Shown piece by piece: positions 1-8,388 of a stretch of DNA of 64,000 bases. How positions within the stretch are numbered: the first letter of the stretch is position 1; each line of letters begins with the position of its first letter. Origin of the DNA: Amycolatopsis viridis (GTDB taxonomy: Bacteria; Actinomycetota; Actinomycetes; Mycobacteriales; Pseudonocardiaceae); NCBI RefSeq assembly GCF_011758765.1, contig NZ_JAANOU010000001.1:1984001-2048000 (forward strand), given 5' to 3'. The translations under genes and the position numbers were made by a program. A model generated the notes under the pieces. It did no database searches, was not told where the DNA came from, and saw only the letters and a program-made list of their open reading frames with translations.

Positions 1-762
1 GATCGGCGCGGCCGAGGTCAGCGCGACCCGCTCGTGGTTGAGCTGGTTGGTGATCAGCGGCCAGCCGGCGTTCTCCTCGGCGATGCGGGCGGTCACCGGG
101 ACGCGCACGTCGTCGTAGTAGGTCGCGCTCGTGCCGGGCCCGGCGACCGTGTGCACCTTCGTCCAGGAGAACCCGGGCGCATCGGTCGGCACGACGAGGA
201 TGCTCAGGCCCCGGTGCCGGTCCGCGTCCGGATCGGTGCGCGCGGCCAGCCACACGTAGTCGGCGTACTCGATCAGGCTGGTCCACATCTTCCGGCCGTT
301 GATCACGTAGGAGTCGCCGTCGCGGACCGCCCGGGTCCGCAGCGACGCCAGGTCGGTCCCGGCCTCCGGCTCCGAGTAGCCGATCGAGAAGTGCAGCTCG
401 CCGGCGGCGATGCGCGGCAGGTAGAACGCCTTCTGCTCCGGCGTGCCGAACCGCATGATCGTCGGGCCGATCGTGCCGACGGTCAGGAACGGCACCGGCA
501 CGCCGGCCACCGCCGCTTCGTCGGTGAAGATCAGCTGGTCGAGCATCGGCCGGGCCTGCCCGCCGTGCTCCGCCGGCCAGCCGATCGCGAGCCAGCCGTC
601 CCGGCCCAGCTCGCGCACGATCTCCTGGTACGCCTTGCCATCCCCGTACTCGCCGCCGTCGCCGGCCAGCGCCTCCCGGCGCTCCGGGGTCATCAGCCGG
701 GCGAAGTAGTCGCGCAGTTCCGCGCGCAGCCGTTCCTGCCCGGGCGTGTAGCTGATCCGCAT
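1..762 (-). CDS. chsE4: FadE26/ChsE4-type acyl-CoA dehydrogenase, C-terminus cut off by window edge
   Basis: Only the first 254 codons are in the window; the gene runs off position 1. The ATG at 762 is set by GGAGGTGA four bases upstream. The protein opens MRISYTPGQERLR and has acyl-CoA dehydrogenase landmarks: a FSIGYSEPEAGTDLASL flavin-binding stretch, MWTSL and LNHERVAL. From memory this start and these blocks closely resemble M. tuberculosis FadE26 (ChsE4), which pairs with FadE27 (ChsE5) as a heterotetramer in cholesterol side-chain beta-oxidation. The partner gene would lie beyond the edge. It diverges from a ferredoxin and SDR gene pair, as in the mycobacterial mce4 locus, and shares with them a KstR-type operator. 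Specific substrate is inferred. Confidence 0.85.
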   Translation of the reverse strand, partial: MRISYTPGQERLRAELRDYFARLMTPERREALAGDGGEYGDGKAYQEIVRELGRDGWLAIGWPAEHGGQARPMLDQLIFTDEAAVAGVPVPFLTVGTIGPTIMRFGTPEQKAFYLPRIAAGELHFSIGYSEPEAGTDLASLRTRAVRDGDSYVINGRKMWTSLIEYADYVWLAARTDPDADRHRGLSILVVPTDAPGFSWTKVHTVAGPGTSATYYDDVRVPVTARIAEENAGWPLITNQLNHERVALTSAAPI

Positions 763-821
763 GCCGTCACCTCCGGCCCGCCCGGTCGTTGCTGGAAGCA
801 GACCGGTCCGTGGCGCTAGTC

Positions 822-835
822 TAGAACACGTTCTA
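822..835. promoter_or_regulatory. KstR-type operator in the divergent promoter
   Basis: The 14-mer TAGAACACGTTCTA matches the published KstR consensus TnnAACnnGTTnnA at every fixed base. It lies between the acyl-CoA dehydrogenase gene (start 762, minus) and the ferredoxin gene (start 869, plus), so one bound repressor could control both directions. KstR is the TetR-family repressor of cholesterol catabolism in mycobacteria and rhodococci, relieved by a steroid CoA thioester. That KstR binds here is inferred from motif and gene content. Confidence 0.85.
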
Positions 836-868
836 TTTCTATCAGCTGTGCAGCCGAGGAGGAAAGCC

Positions 869-1060
869 ATGGAGGTCGCGGTCGACCGGACGCTGTGCGA
901 GGCGAACGAGGTGTGCATCGGGTTCGCGCCCGCCGTGTTCGAGCTGGACGAGGACGAGGAGCTGCGCGTCCTCACCCCGTCGGTGCCCGAATCAGAAGTA
1001 GAACGTGTTTCGCGTGCCGTGGCCGCGTGTCCGAAGAACGCGCTGTTCATCCGGGACTGA
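869..1060 (+). CDS. Small ferredoxin, FdxD-like [3Fe-4S] type
   Basis: The protein has 63 residues and a strong ribosome site (AGGAGGAA) before ATG 869. The cluster motif is C-EA-N-EV-C near residues 10-16, plus ACP near residue 53. The central position of the first motif is Asn where 4Fe-4S ferredoxins have Cys, the pattern of single-cluster [3Fe-4S] ferredoxins that serve P450s or other redox enzymes. M. tuberculosis FdxD (Rv3503c), next to mce4, has the same CEGNAVC-like motif as I recall it. It probably donates electrons in steroid catabolism; the partner is unknown. Codons near its 3' end are unusually AT-rich and contain a KstR-like motif. Confidence 0.85.
   Translation: MEVAVDRTLCEANEVCIGFAPAVFELDEDEELRVLTPSVPESEVERVSRAVAACPKNALFIRD
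999..1012. promoter_or_regulatory. KstR-like motif inside the ferredoxin 3' end
   Basis: TAGAACGTGTTTCG matches seven of the eight fixed bases of TnnAACnnGTTnnA; only the last A is G. It lies in codons for VERVS that use gta, cgt and gtt, low-GC choices in an otherwise very GC-rich gene. That codon choice is consistent with selection for an embedded operator controlling the downstream SDR gene, but chance cannot be excluded. Confidence 0.45.
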
Positions 1061-1125
1061 TCGAGGCAAACGGGGGCTTGTCTCGAACGAGAACAGATTC
1101 TAGTCTGGCCCTCGTGGAAGGTGAT

Positions 1126-2004
1126 GTGGAACCGCGGGTGGCCGTCGTCACGGGTGCCGGGGCGGGACTGGGCCGGGCGGAGGCGCTCGCCCTGGCCCGC
1201 GCGGGCGTGTCGGTGGTGGTGAATGACGTCTCCGACACCGCGGGGGGCGTCGTGGACGAGATCGAGTCCGCGGGGGGCAAGGCGCTCCTCGTCACCGGCG
1301 ACGTGGGTGAGCGCGCTACCGCCGATGCCCTCGTCGAGGCCGCCGTGGAGCACTTCGGCGGGCTGCACGTCGTCGTCAACAACGCCGGCGTGCTGCGCGA
1401 CCGGATGATCTTCGCCATGTCCGACGAGGAGTGGGACACCGTGATCCGCGTGCACCTGCGCGGGCACTTCCTGTTGTCCCGCAACGCCACCGCGTACTGG
1501 CGCACCTGGTCGAAGGCGACGGGCCGGCCGGTGCCTGCGCGCCTGATCAGCACCGCGTCCGAGGCGTTCCTGGTCGGTTCCGCCGGTCAGCCCAACTACG
1601 CGGCGGCCAAAGCGGGCATCGTCGGCCTCACCGTCGCCATCGCCCGCGGTGCCGCGCGCTACGGCGTGCGGGCCAACGCCATCTGCCCGCGCGCCCGCAC
1701 CGCGATGACCGCCGGGGTCTTCGGCGACGCCCCGGCCCAGGGGGTGGACCCGCTCTCGGTCGAGCACGTCGCCCCGCTCGTCGCCTACCTGGCCTCCGAC
1801 CGGGCGGACCGGATCAACGGTCAGGTGTTCGTGGTGCACGGCGGGATGGTGGCGCTGCTGCGGCCGCCCGCCGTCGAGCGGCGCTTCGACACCGTAGGTC
1901 CATTGTGGACAGAAGGGGAGCTGGACTCCACCGTGGGCGCCTACTTCGACGAGCGAGACCCCGAGGCGATGTTCGCCGCCACCGAGATCCTGGAGCTCCC
2001 ATGA
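1126..2004 (+). CDS. Short-chain dehydrogenase/reductase, Hsd4A-like (Rv3502c position)
   Basis: A 292-residue classical SDR. It shows the TGAGAGLG nucleotide-binding glycine motif at the N-terminus, NNAG near residue 85, a catalytic Ser in STASEAF and YAAAK as the Tyr-x3-Lys pair. GTG 1126 is preferred because GGAAGG precedes it; GTG 1114 is in frame but has no ribosome site. The gene follows ferredoxin and precedes yrbE4A, the position of Rv3502c (hsd4A) in M. tuberculosis, a hydroxysteroid or side-chain hydroxyacyl-CoA dehydrogenase candidate. A C-terminal extension of about 40 residues follows the SDR core. It overlaps the next gene by ATGA, so the two are probably translationally coupled. 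Exact substrate is inferred. Confidence 0.8.
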   Translation: MEPRVAVVTGAGAGLGRAEALALARAGVSVVVNDVSDTAGGVVDEIESAGGKALLVTGDVGERATADALVEAAVEHFGGLHVVVNNAGVLRDRMIFAMSDEEWDTVIRVHLRGHFLLSRNATAYWRTWSKATGRPVPARLISTASEAFLVGSAGQPNYAAAKAGIVGLTVAIARGAARYGVRANAICPRARTAMTAGVFGDAPAQGVDPLSVEHVAPLVAYLASDRADRINGQVFVVHGGMVALLRPPAVERRFDTVGPLWTEGELDSTVGAYFDERDPEAMFAATEILELP

Positions 2005-3515
2005 CACTCACCGTGCTGCCGCACCGCGAAGCCGCCGGGCTCCGGCCCGGCCGGCTCTACCTCGACGGCCATTGGGTACCGGGCACCGGCGGTGACTCCT
2101 GGATCCACCGGCACCCGGCCACCGGGGAGGAGATCGGCGAGTTCGCCGTCGCCACCGCGGCCGACGTCGACGCCGCTGTGGCCGCGGCCCGGGCGGCCTT
2201 CGAGTCCGGGGCGTGGTCGCACTCCCGGGCCGGAACCCGCATCGCGGTGCTGCACCGGTACGCCAGCCTGCTTCGGGAGCACGCCGCGGAGCTGCGGGCG
2301 TTGCAGGCGCTGGACAACTCGGTGCCGCTGTCGTTCAGCAGCACGATCTACGCCACGTCCGTCGGCGCCGCCGCGGACGTGTTCGACCACCACGCCGGCT
2401 GGGTCGACAAGCTCGGCGGCGAGACCCTGACCCCGTACCAGGGCGGCGACCACCTGGCGATGACCTTCCGCGAGCCGATCGGCGTGGTCGCGGCGATCCT
2501 GCCGTGGAACGCGCCCTTCCTGCTCTTCGCGCAGAAGGTCGCCCCGGCGCTCGCCGCCGGATGCACCCTCGTGCTCAAACCTTCGGAGTACTGCACGTTC
2601 ACCGTGCTGCGCATGGTGGAGCTGCTCGCCGAAGCGGGACTGCCGGCGGGAACGCTCAACGTCGTCACCGGCCCAGGTGACCCGGTCGGCGAAGCGCTGA
2701 TCAACCACCCCGGGGTGGACAAGGTCAGCTTCACCGGCAGCCGCGCGGTGGGCAAGCGCATCGTGGCGGCCTCCGCCGGCACGCTCAAGCGGGTCTCGCT
2801 CGAACTCGGCGGCAAGAGCCCCGCACTGGTGTTCGCCGACGCACCCAACGTCGCGCTGGCCGCGGCCACCGTGGTCGGCGCGGTCACGATGGGGCTGTCC
2901 GGCCAGGCGTGCGTGGCGAACACGCGGGCGCTGGTGCACCGGGACGTCTACGACGAGTTCCTCGGCGCCGCCGCGGGCATGGCCCGGGCGATGACCTACG
3001 GCGACCCGTTCGACCCGGCCGTGCTGGCCAGCCCGCTGATCAACGACCGGCAGCTGGACCGGGTGCTCGGTTACATCGAGAAGGGCAAGTCCGAGGGTGC
3101 CCGGCTGGTGACCGGTGGCGAGCGGCTCGGCGGTGACCTGGCCTGCGGCAACTTCGTCGCCCCGACCATCTTCGCCGACGTGGACAACCACGCCACCATC
3201 GCGCAGGAGGAGATCTTCGGCCCGGTCCTCGCGGTGGTCCCGTTCACCGGCGAGGACGAGGCGGTGCAGCTGGCCGGCGACACCGAGTACGGCCTGGGTG
3301 CGGGCGTGTTCACCGCCGACGTCCAGCGCGCGTTCCGGGTGGCGCGGAAGCTGCGGGCCGGCACGATCGGCATCAACGGCTTCCAGATCGAGCCGCACCT
3401 GCCCTTCGGCGGGTTCAAGCAGTCCGGGCTCGGCCGTGAGGGCGGGAAGTCGTCCATCGAGGCCTACACCGAGCTCAAGTCCGTGTACCTGCCACTGACC
3501 GACGAGATGATGTGA
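2001..3515 (+). CDS. NAD(P)-dependent aldehyde dehydrogenase
   Basis: A full-length 504-residue ALDH-superfamily enzyme. Landmarks are PWNAPFLL, KPSEYC, the FTGS turn of the cofactor site, the catalytic base in LELGGKSP, the nucleophilic Cys in GQACVAN, EEIFGPV and PFGGFKQSG near the C-terminus. It oxidises an aldehyde to the acid. Its place between two SDR genes inside a KstR-type block suggests an aldehyde from sterol side-chain breakdown, but no residue fixes the substrate. The start overlaps the upstream stop (ATGA) and the stop overlaps the next start (TGATG), so it belongs to one transcription unit with both neighbours. Confidence 0.9.
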   Translation: MTLTVLPHREAAGLRPGRLYLDGHWVPGTGGDSWIHRHPATGEEIGEFAVATAADVDAAVAAARAAFESGAWSHSRAGTRIAVLHRYASLLREHAAELRALQALDNSVPLSFSSTIYATSVGAAADVFDHHAGWVDKLGGETLTPYQGGDHLAMTFREPIGVVAAILPWNAPFLLFAQKVAPALAAGCTLVLKPSEYCTFTVLRMVELLAEAGLPAGTLNVVTGPGDPVGEALINHPGVDKVSFTGSRAVGKRIVAASAGTLKRVSLELGGKSPALVFADAPNVALAAATVVGAVTMGLSGQACVANTRALVHRDVYDEFLGAAAGMARAMTYGDPFDPAVLASPLINDRQLDRVLGYIEKGKSEGARLVTGGERLGGDLACGNFVAPTIFADVDNHATIAQEEIFGPVLAVVPFTGEDEAVQLAGDTEYGLGAGVFTADVQRAFRVARKLRAGTIGINGFQIEPHLPFGGFKQSGLGREGGKSSIEAYTELKSVYLPLTDEMM

Positions 3516-4276
3516 TGGGACGCCTCGACGGCAAGGTCGCGCTGATCACCGGCGCGGCGCGCGGACAGGGTGCGGCCGCGGCCCGGCGTTTTGCGGAGGA
3601 GGGCGCCCGCGTCCTGGTCGCCGACGTCGCCGATGACGACGGCGCGGCGCTCGCCGCGGAGATCGGCGCGGTCTACCAGCACCTTGACGTCTCCCGAGAG
3701 GACGACTGGGACGCCGCGGTGCGGCGCGCCGAGGACGAGTTCGGCGGGCTGACCGTGCTGGTGAACAACGCCGGAATACTGCACTTTTCCGAGCTTGCGG
3801 AGACGTCACTGGCCGATTACCAACGGGTCGTCGGGGTCAACCAGGTCGGCGCGTTTCTCGGGATGCGCTCGGTCGTTGGACCGATGACACGGGCCGGTGG
3901 CGGCTCCGTCATCAACGTGTCCTCTGTGGAGGGTCTGGCCGGCATGCCGTTCCTGATCGCCTACACGGCCAGCAAGTTCGCGATCCGCGGCATGACCAAG
4001 GTGGCCGCGCTCGAACTGGGTGGCCGGGGGATCCGGGTCAATTCGGTCCATCCCGGGATGATCGACACCCGGATGGTGTCCGACGCCGCGGGCGGCGCCG
4101 ACGTCGACACGTCCTGGGTGGGCCGGAAGGTCGCGCTGGGACGCGTCGGGCAGCCGGCGGAGATCGCGCAGCTCGCAGTGTTCCTGGCCAGCGACGAGAG
4201 TTCCTACTGCACCGGTGCGGAGTTCGTGGCCGACGGCGGTGCGACGGCCACCCACGCGCTCAACTCCCACGGGTGA
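3515..4276 (+). CDS. SDR, 3-alpha/20-beta-hydroxysteroid dehydrogenase-like
   Basis: A 253-residue classical SDR: TGAARGQG cofactor motif, NNAG, catalytic Ser in INVSSVEG, and YTASK for the catalytic Tyr and Lys. The N-terminus (MGRLDGKVALITG) and PGMIDTRM stretch resemble the 20-beta/3-alpha-hydroxysteroid dehydrogenase group (FabG3, Rv2002 in M. tuberculosis). ATG 3515 shares its A with the aldehyde dehydrogenase stop; a GTG one codon upstream is also in frame. Context supports a steroid or bile-acid-like alcohol substrate, which is inferred. About 100 bases separate it from yrbE4A. Confidence 0.8.
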   Translation: MGRLDGKVALITGAARGQGAAAARRFAEEGARVLVADVADDDGAALAAEIGAVYQHLDVSREDDWDAAVRRAEDEFGGLTVLVNNAGILHFSELAETSLADYQRVVGVNQVGAFLGMRSVVGPMTRAGGGSVINVSSVEGLAGMPFLIAYTASKFAIRGMTKVAALELGGRGIRVNSVHPGMIDTRMVSDAAGGADVDTSWVGRKVALGRVGQPAEIAQLAVFLASDESSYCTGAEFVADGGATATHALNSHG

Positions 4277-4377
4277 TCGACTTCACGGGAATACGAAGTG
4301 AACACCGCTAACGCAAAACGGTTTCCCACCGAGGAGTAAGACTCAGAGCAAACGAGGGCTGGGGTCGCGGAGGTGTG

Positions 4378-5172
4378 ATGGGGTCACGCACGGGAACGCT
4401 GACGGTACCGGGCACCGCCGCGCTCGCTCAGGTCGGCCGCCTGTCCACACTGGCCTGGCAGGTGCTGCGCGCCATCCCGCGCCGGCCGTTCCAGTTCCGC
4501 GAGTGGATCTTGCAGTGCTGGTTCTTCGCCAGCGTCACCATCCTGCCGACCGCGCTCGTCGCGATCCCGTTCGGCGCGGTGATCGCGTTGCAGCTCGGGT
4601 CGCTCACCCAGCAGATCGGCGCCCAGTCGTTCACCGGCGCGGCCAGCGCACTCGCCATCGTGCAGCAGGCCGCGCCGTTGATCACCGCCCTGCTCGTCGC
4701 CGGTGCGGGAGGAAGTGCGGTCTGTGCGGACATCGGGGCGCGCAAGATCCGCGAGGAGATCGACGCGATGGAGGTGCTCGGGGTCAACCCGGTCCAGCGC
4801 CTGATCGTGCCGCGCGTGCTCGCCGCGATCGTGGTGTCGGTGCTGCTCAACGGCCTGGTCAGCGTGGTGGGCGTGCTCGGCGGCTACTTCTTCAACGTCG
4901 TCCTGCAGGGCGGCACCCCGGGCGCGTACCTGGCGAGCTTCAACGCGCTGGCGCAGCTGCCCGACCTCTACGTCAGCGAGATCAAGGCCGTGCTCTACGG
5001 GTTCGTCGCCGGGGTCGTGGCCGCCTACCGCGGGCTCAACCCGGCCGGCGGGCCGAAGGGCGTCGGCGACGCGGTGAACCAGGCCGTGGTCATCACCTTC
5101 CTGCTGCTGTTCCTGATCAACGTCGTACTGACCGCCATCTACCTGCGGATCGTTCCGCCGAAGGCGCTGTGA
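4378..5172 (+). CDS. yrbE4A: Mce4 transporter permease YrbE4A
   Basis: A 264-residue integral membrane protein of the MlaE/YrbE permease family. It has several hydrophobic segments and the family-specific IREEIDAMEVLGVNP cytoplasmic stretch near residue 120, which contacts the MceG/Mkl ATPase. ATG 4378 follows GGAGG by four bases; a GTG one codon earlier is too close to the site. It opens the contiguous yrbE4AB-mce4ABCDEF set. Mce4 imports cholesterol and related sterols in mycobacteria and rhodococci. The upstream gap 4277-4377 may hold a separate promoter, but I see no convincing -35/-10 pair or full KstR site in it. Confidence 0.92.
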   Translation: MGSRTGTLTVPGTAALAQVGRLSTLAWQVLRAIPRRPFQFREWILQCWFFASVTILPTALVAIPFGAVIALQLGSLTQQIGAQSFTGAASALAIVQQAAPLITALLVAGAGGSAVCADIGARKIREEIDAMEVLGVNPVQRLIVPRVLAAIVVSVLLNGLVSVVGVLGGYFFNVVLQGGTPGAYLASFNALAQLPDLYVSEIKAVLYGFVAGVVAAYRGLNPAGGPKGVGDAVNQAVVITFLLLFLINVVLTAIYLRIVPPKAL

Positions 5173-6035
5173 TGACCGCGGAGACACTGGACCGGCGGCC
5201 GGGGGTGCCCGACCGGACGCTCGAGATGATCGCGCGGCCGGGCGCGATCCTGGAGGGACTGGGCAGCCAGCTCTCCTTCTACGTCCGCGCCCTGGCCTGG
5301 GCGCCCCGCACGCTGCGCCGCTACCGCAGGGAAACGCTGCGCCTGCTGACCGAGGTCTGCTTCGGCACCGGCGGTCTCGCGGTGATCGGCGGCACACTCG
5401 GCGTGATGATCGGCATGACCCTGTTCACGGGTCTCATCGTCGGCCTGCAGGGCTACGCGGCGCTCAACCAGCTCGGCACGGCCGCGCTCACCGGGTTCAT
5501 CTCGGCCTACTTCAACACGCGGGAGGTGGCGCCGCTGGCCGCCGGGCTCGCGCTGTCGGCGACCGTGGGCTGCGGCTTCACCGCCCAGCTCGGCGCGATG
5601 CGGATCTCCGAGGAGATCGACGCGCTCGAGGTGATGGCGGTGCCCAGCCTGCCCTACCTGGTCACCACCCGGGTGCTGGCCGGGCTGGGCGCGGTGATCC
5701 CGCTGTACGCGGTCGGCCTGCTCTCGTCCTACCTGGCCTCCCGGCAGGTCACGGTGTGGCTCTACGGTCAGTCCGCGGGCACCTACGACCACTACTTCGG
5801 GCTGTTCCTGCCGCCGGAGGACGTGCTGTGGTCGTTCGGCAAGGTGATCGTGTTCAGCGTGCTGGTGATCCTCTCGCACTGCTACTACGGCTACACCGCG
5901 AGCGGCGGCCCGGCCGGTGTCGGCGTGGCGGTGGGCCGCGCGGTGCGGACGTCGATCGTGTTGATCTCGGTGCTCGACTTCTTCCTCAGCCTGGCCGTGT
6001 GGGGTGCGACCACGACGGTGAGGATCGCCGGATGA
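5172..6035 (+). CDS. yrbE4B: Mce4 transporter permease YrbE4B
   Basis: The second permease of the Mce4 system, 287 residues. It carries the paralogous ISEEIDALEVMAVPS motif near residue 150 and a hydrophobic C-terminal half with the SGGPAGVG stretch also seen in YrbE4A. YrbE A and B form the inner-membrane channel through which sterol delivered by the Mce hexamer enters the cell, powered by an ATPase encoded elsewhere. The start shares bases with the yrbE4A stop (TGATG) and the stop overlaps mce4A (ATGA), so expression is coupled along the operon. Confidence 0.92.
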   Translation: MTAETLDRRPGVPDRTLEMIARPGAILEGLGSQLSFYVRALAWAPRTLRRYRRETLRLLTEVCFGTGGLAVIGGTLGVMIGMTLFTGLIVGLQGYAALNQLGTAALTGFISAYFNTREVAPLAAGLALSATVGCGFTAQLGAMRISEEIDALEVMAVPSLPYLVTTRVLAGLGAVIPLYAVGLLSSYLASRQVTVWLYGQSAGTYDHYFGLFLPPEDVLWSFGKVIVFSVLVILSHCYYGYTASGGPAGVGVAVGRAVRTSIVLISVLDFFLSLAVWGATTTVRIAG

Positions 6036-7354
6036 GACGGGCGGTGCTGTTCCGGCGGCTGGGGTACCAGGTGCTCGGCCTGGTGTTCCTCGTCGTGTGC
6101 GGGCTGTTCTTCGCCACCACCATCGCCGCCTACCACCAGGAGTTCACGCCGGTCGCCCTGGTGCGGCTGGAGACCGACCACGTCGGCAACCAGCTGCGGA
6201 AGGGTTCCGACGTCAAGATCCGCGGTGTCGTGGTGGGCGAGGTGCGCGCGATCGAGGCGTTCGGCGACCACGCAGCGCTCCAGCTCGCGCTCGACCCGGC
6301 CCAGCTGGACGTGATCCCGGCCAACGTGTCGGCGCGGCTGCTGCCCAAGACCCTGTTCGGCGAGCGTTACGTGGCCCTGCAGATCCCGCCCGGCCCGGTG
6401 CCGCGGCACCTCGCAGCCGGTGACGTCATCCCGCAGGACCGCAGCAGCTCCGCCATCGAGCTGGAACAGGTGCTGGACAACGTGATGCCGCTGCTGCAGG
6501 CCGTCCAGCCGCAGAAGCTGGCGAGCACGCTCGGCGCGGTCTCCACCGCGCTCGACGGCCGGGGCGGACAGCTCGGCGCCACGCTGGTCCACCTGTCCGA
6601 GTACCTGGGCGGGCTGAACCCGTCGCTGCCGGACCTCAAGGCCGACATCAGCGGGCTGGCCAACGTGGCCGACACCTACAACCGGGCCGCGCCGGACCTC
6701 CTGCAGGCGCTGGCCGACCTGACCACCACCACGAAGACCCTGGTGGACGAACAGCAGACGCTGGCCCAGGTGTGGGCGACGGTGACCACCGCGAGCGACG
6801 ACCTGGACAGCTTCCTGCGGGTCAACCAGGCCAACCTGATCCGCCTCACCGTGACCTCACAGTCCACTCTGGACGTTCTGGCCAAGTACGCGCCGGAGTA
6901 CCCGTGCCTGCTCCAGCAGCTCGCCGACGCGGTGCCGCGCGCGTACCAGGCGTTCGGGTACGGCACCGACCGGATGAACCACGTGACCATCCGGTTCGTC
7001 GCCGACCGCACCAAGTACGAGCCGGGCCGGGACGAGCCGGCCTACCTCGACAAGCGCGGCCCGCGCTGTTACCCGATGGTGCTGCCGCCCGGCCGGTGGC
7101 CGCAGTACCCGCCCGGCGGCCCGGTCCAGGACGGGTCCACCCACCCGCCGGCCGGTCCCGGCGCAAGCGTGCCGTTGCCCAGCAACGGGATCATCGCGAG
7201 CGGCTCGTCCACCACCGCTTCCATCGCCAACTCGGCGGCCGAGCAGGACCTGATCGCGGCGCTGGTGTCCCCGGCCGCGCCGCAGGACGTGCCGGGCTGG
7301 GCGAGCCTGCTCGCCGGACCGCTCTACCGCGGGGCGGAGGTGGAGGTCCGGTGA
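6032..7354 (+). CDS. mce4A: Mce4A substrate-binding MCE-domain protein
   Basis: A 440-residue protein with one N-terminal membrane anchor (about residues 10-32), an MCE/MlaD domain at roughly 40-120 (VKIRGVVVGEV, TLFGERYVAL) and a long helical region continuing to the C-terminus. The last 80 residues are Pro/Ser/Gly-rich. Mce proteins A-F are thought to assemble as a heterohexameric tunnel crossing the periplasm and cell wall. Order directly after yrbE4B and before mce4B fixes the letter assignment. Assignment to the Mce4 class rather than Mce1-3 rests on the ferredoxin, SDR and FadE26 neighbours. Confidence 0.9.
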   Translation: MRRAVLFRRLGYQVLGLVFLVVCGLFFATTIAAYHQEFTPVALVRLETDHVGNQLRKGSDVKIRGVVVGEVRAIEAFGDHAALQLALDPAQLDVIPANVSARLLPKTLFGERYVALQIPPGPVPRHLAAGDVIPQDRSSSAIELEQVLDNVMPLLQAVQPQKLASTLGAVSTALDGRGGQLGATLVHLSEYLGGLNPSLPDLKADISGLANVADTYNRAAPDLLQALADLTTTTKTLVDEQQTLAQVWATVTTASDDLDSFLRVNQANLIRLTVTSQSTLDVLAKYAPEYPCLLQQLADAVPRAYQAFGYGTDRMNHVTIRFVADRTKYEPGRDEPAYLDKRGPRCYPMVLPPGRWPQYPPGGPVQDGSTHPPAGPGASVPLPSNGIIASGSSTTASIANSAAEQDLIAALVSPAAPQDVPGWASLLAGPLYRGAEVEVR

Positions 7355-8388
7355 GGGGGTTCCTGCCGGCGCTGATCAAGATCAGCGTGTTCGCGGCCGT
7401 GACGGTCCTGCTCACCGGGATCCTCGGCGCGACCATCGCGAACACGAACTTCGGCGTCACCGACACCTACACCGCGCGGTTCACCGACGCCTCCGGGCTG
7501 CACGAGGGTGACGACGTGCGGATCGCCGGCGTCAAGGTCGGGCAGGTCGACGGCATCACGGTCACCCAGGACGGCGACACCAGCTACGCCGACGCGCACT
7601 TCACCGTGCAGTCGGCCTACCGGCTGCCCGGTGCGGTGACCGCCACGGTGAAGTACCGCAACCTGGTGGGCCAGCGGTACCTGTCGCTGGGCACCACCGT
7701 CCCGGGTGAGGACCAGCTGCCCGCCGGCGGCATGATCCCGCCCGAGCGCACCCAGCCCGCGCTGAACCTCACCGTGCTGTTCAACGGGTTCAAACCGCTG
7801 TTCGCCGCGCTGGACCCGCAGCAGGTCAACCAGCTCTCCTACGAGATCATCCAGGTGTTCCAGGGTGAGGGCGGCACCATCGAAAGCCTGCTGTCGCACA
7901 CCGCCTCGCTCACCCGCACCATCGCCGGGCGCGACCAGGTGATCGGCCAGGTCATCGCAAACCTCAACACCGTGCTCACCACGGTCAACGAGCACGGCCC
8001 GCAGCTGTCCGAGCTGATCGGCCAGACCCAGCAGCTGGTGTCCGGCCTGGCCGCGCAGCGCGGCCCGATCGGCGACGCGGTGTCGGCGCTGGGCGAGCTC
8101 ACCGACGCCACCGCCGGCCTGCTCGCCGACGCGCGCCCGCCGGTGCAGCAGGACATCGCTGCGCTCGGCACGCTGTCCGGCACGCTCGCCGATTCCGGGC
8201 AGCTGATCGACCAGCTGCTCAAAAAGCTGCCCGGCAACCTGGAGAAGTTCACCCGGACCCTGAGCTACGGCAGCTGGTACAACTACTACCTCTGCAACCT
8301 GACCGGCACCATCGGCATCACCTCGCTGAACATCACGCTGCCGATGCTCCCCCTCCCGGCGACCGAGCTTCCGGACAGGTGCCGGTGA
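7351..8388 (+). CDS. mce4B: Mce4B substrate-binding MCE-domain protein
   Basis: A 345-residue MCE-family protein: membrane anchor at about residues 8-30, MCE domain at 38-115 with DDVRIAGVKVGQV and NLVGQRYLSL, then a helical segment rich in Leu, Gln and Thr that forms the tunnel. It ends in a short Cys-containing tail. GTG 7351 overlaps the mce4A stop as GTGA. The protein lacks the Pro-rich tail seen in Mce4A and Mce4F. It is one subunit of the sterol-import complex. Confidence 0.9.
   Translation: MRGFLPALIKISVFAAVTVLLTGILGATIANTNFGVTDTYTARFTDASGLHEGDDVRIAGVKVGQVDGITVTQDGDTSYADAHFTVQSAYRLPGAVTATVKYRNLVGQRYLSLGTTVPGEDQLPAGGMIPPERTQPALNLTVLFNGFKPLFAALDPQQVNQLSYEIIQVFQGEGGTIESLLSHTASLTRTIAGRDQVIGQVIANLNTVLTTVNEHGPQLSELIGQTQQLVSGLAAQRGPIGDAVSALGELTDATAGLLADARPPVQQDIAALGTLSGTLADSGQLIDQLLKKLPGNLEKFTRTLSYGSWYNYYLCNLTGTIGITSLNITLPMLPLPATELPDRCR

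Noticed and set aside
1089-1102. Third KstR operator
   Set aside because: Only six of eight fixed bases match (GAGAACAGATTCTA). Mentioned in the findings but not listed as a feature.
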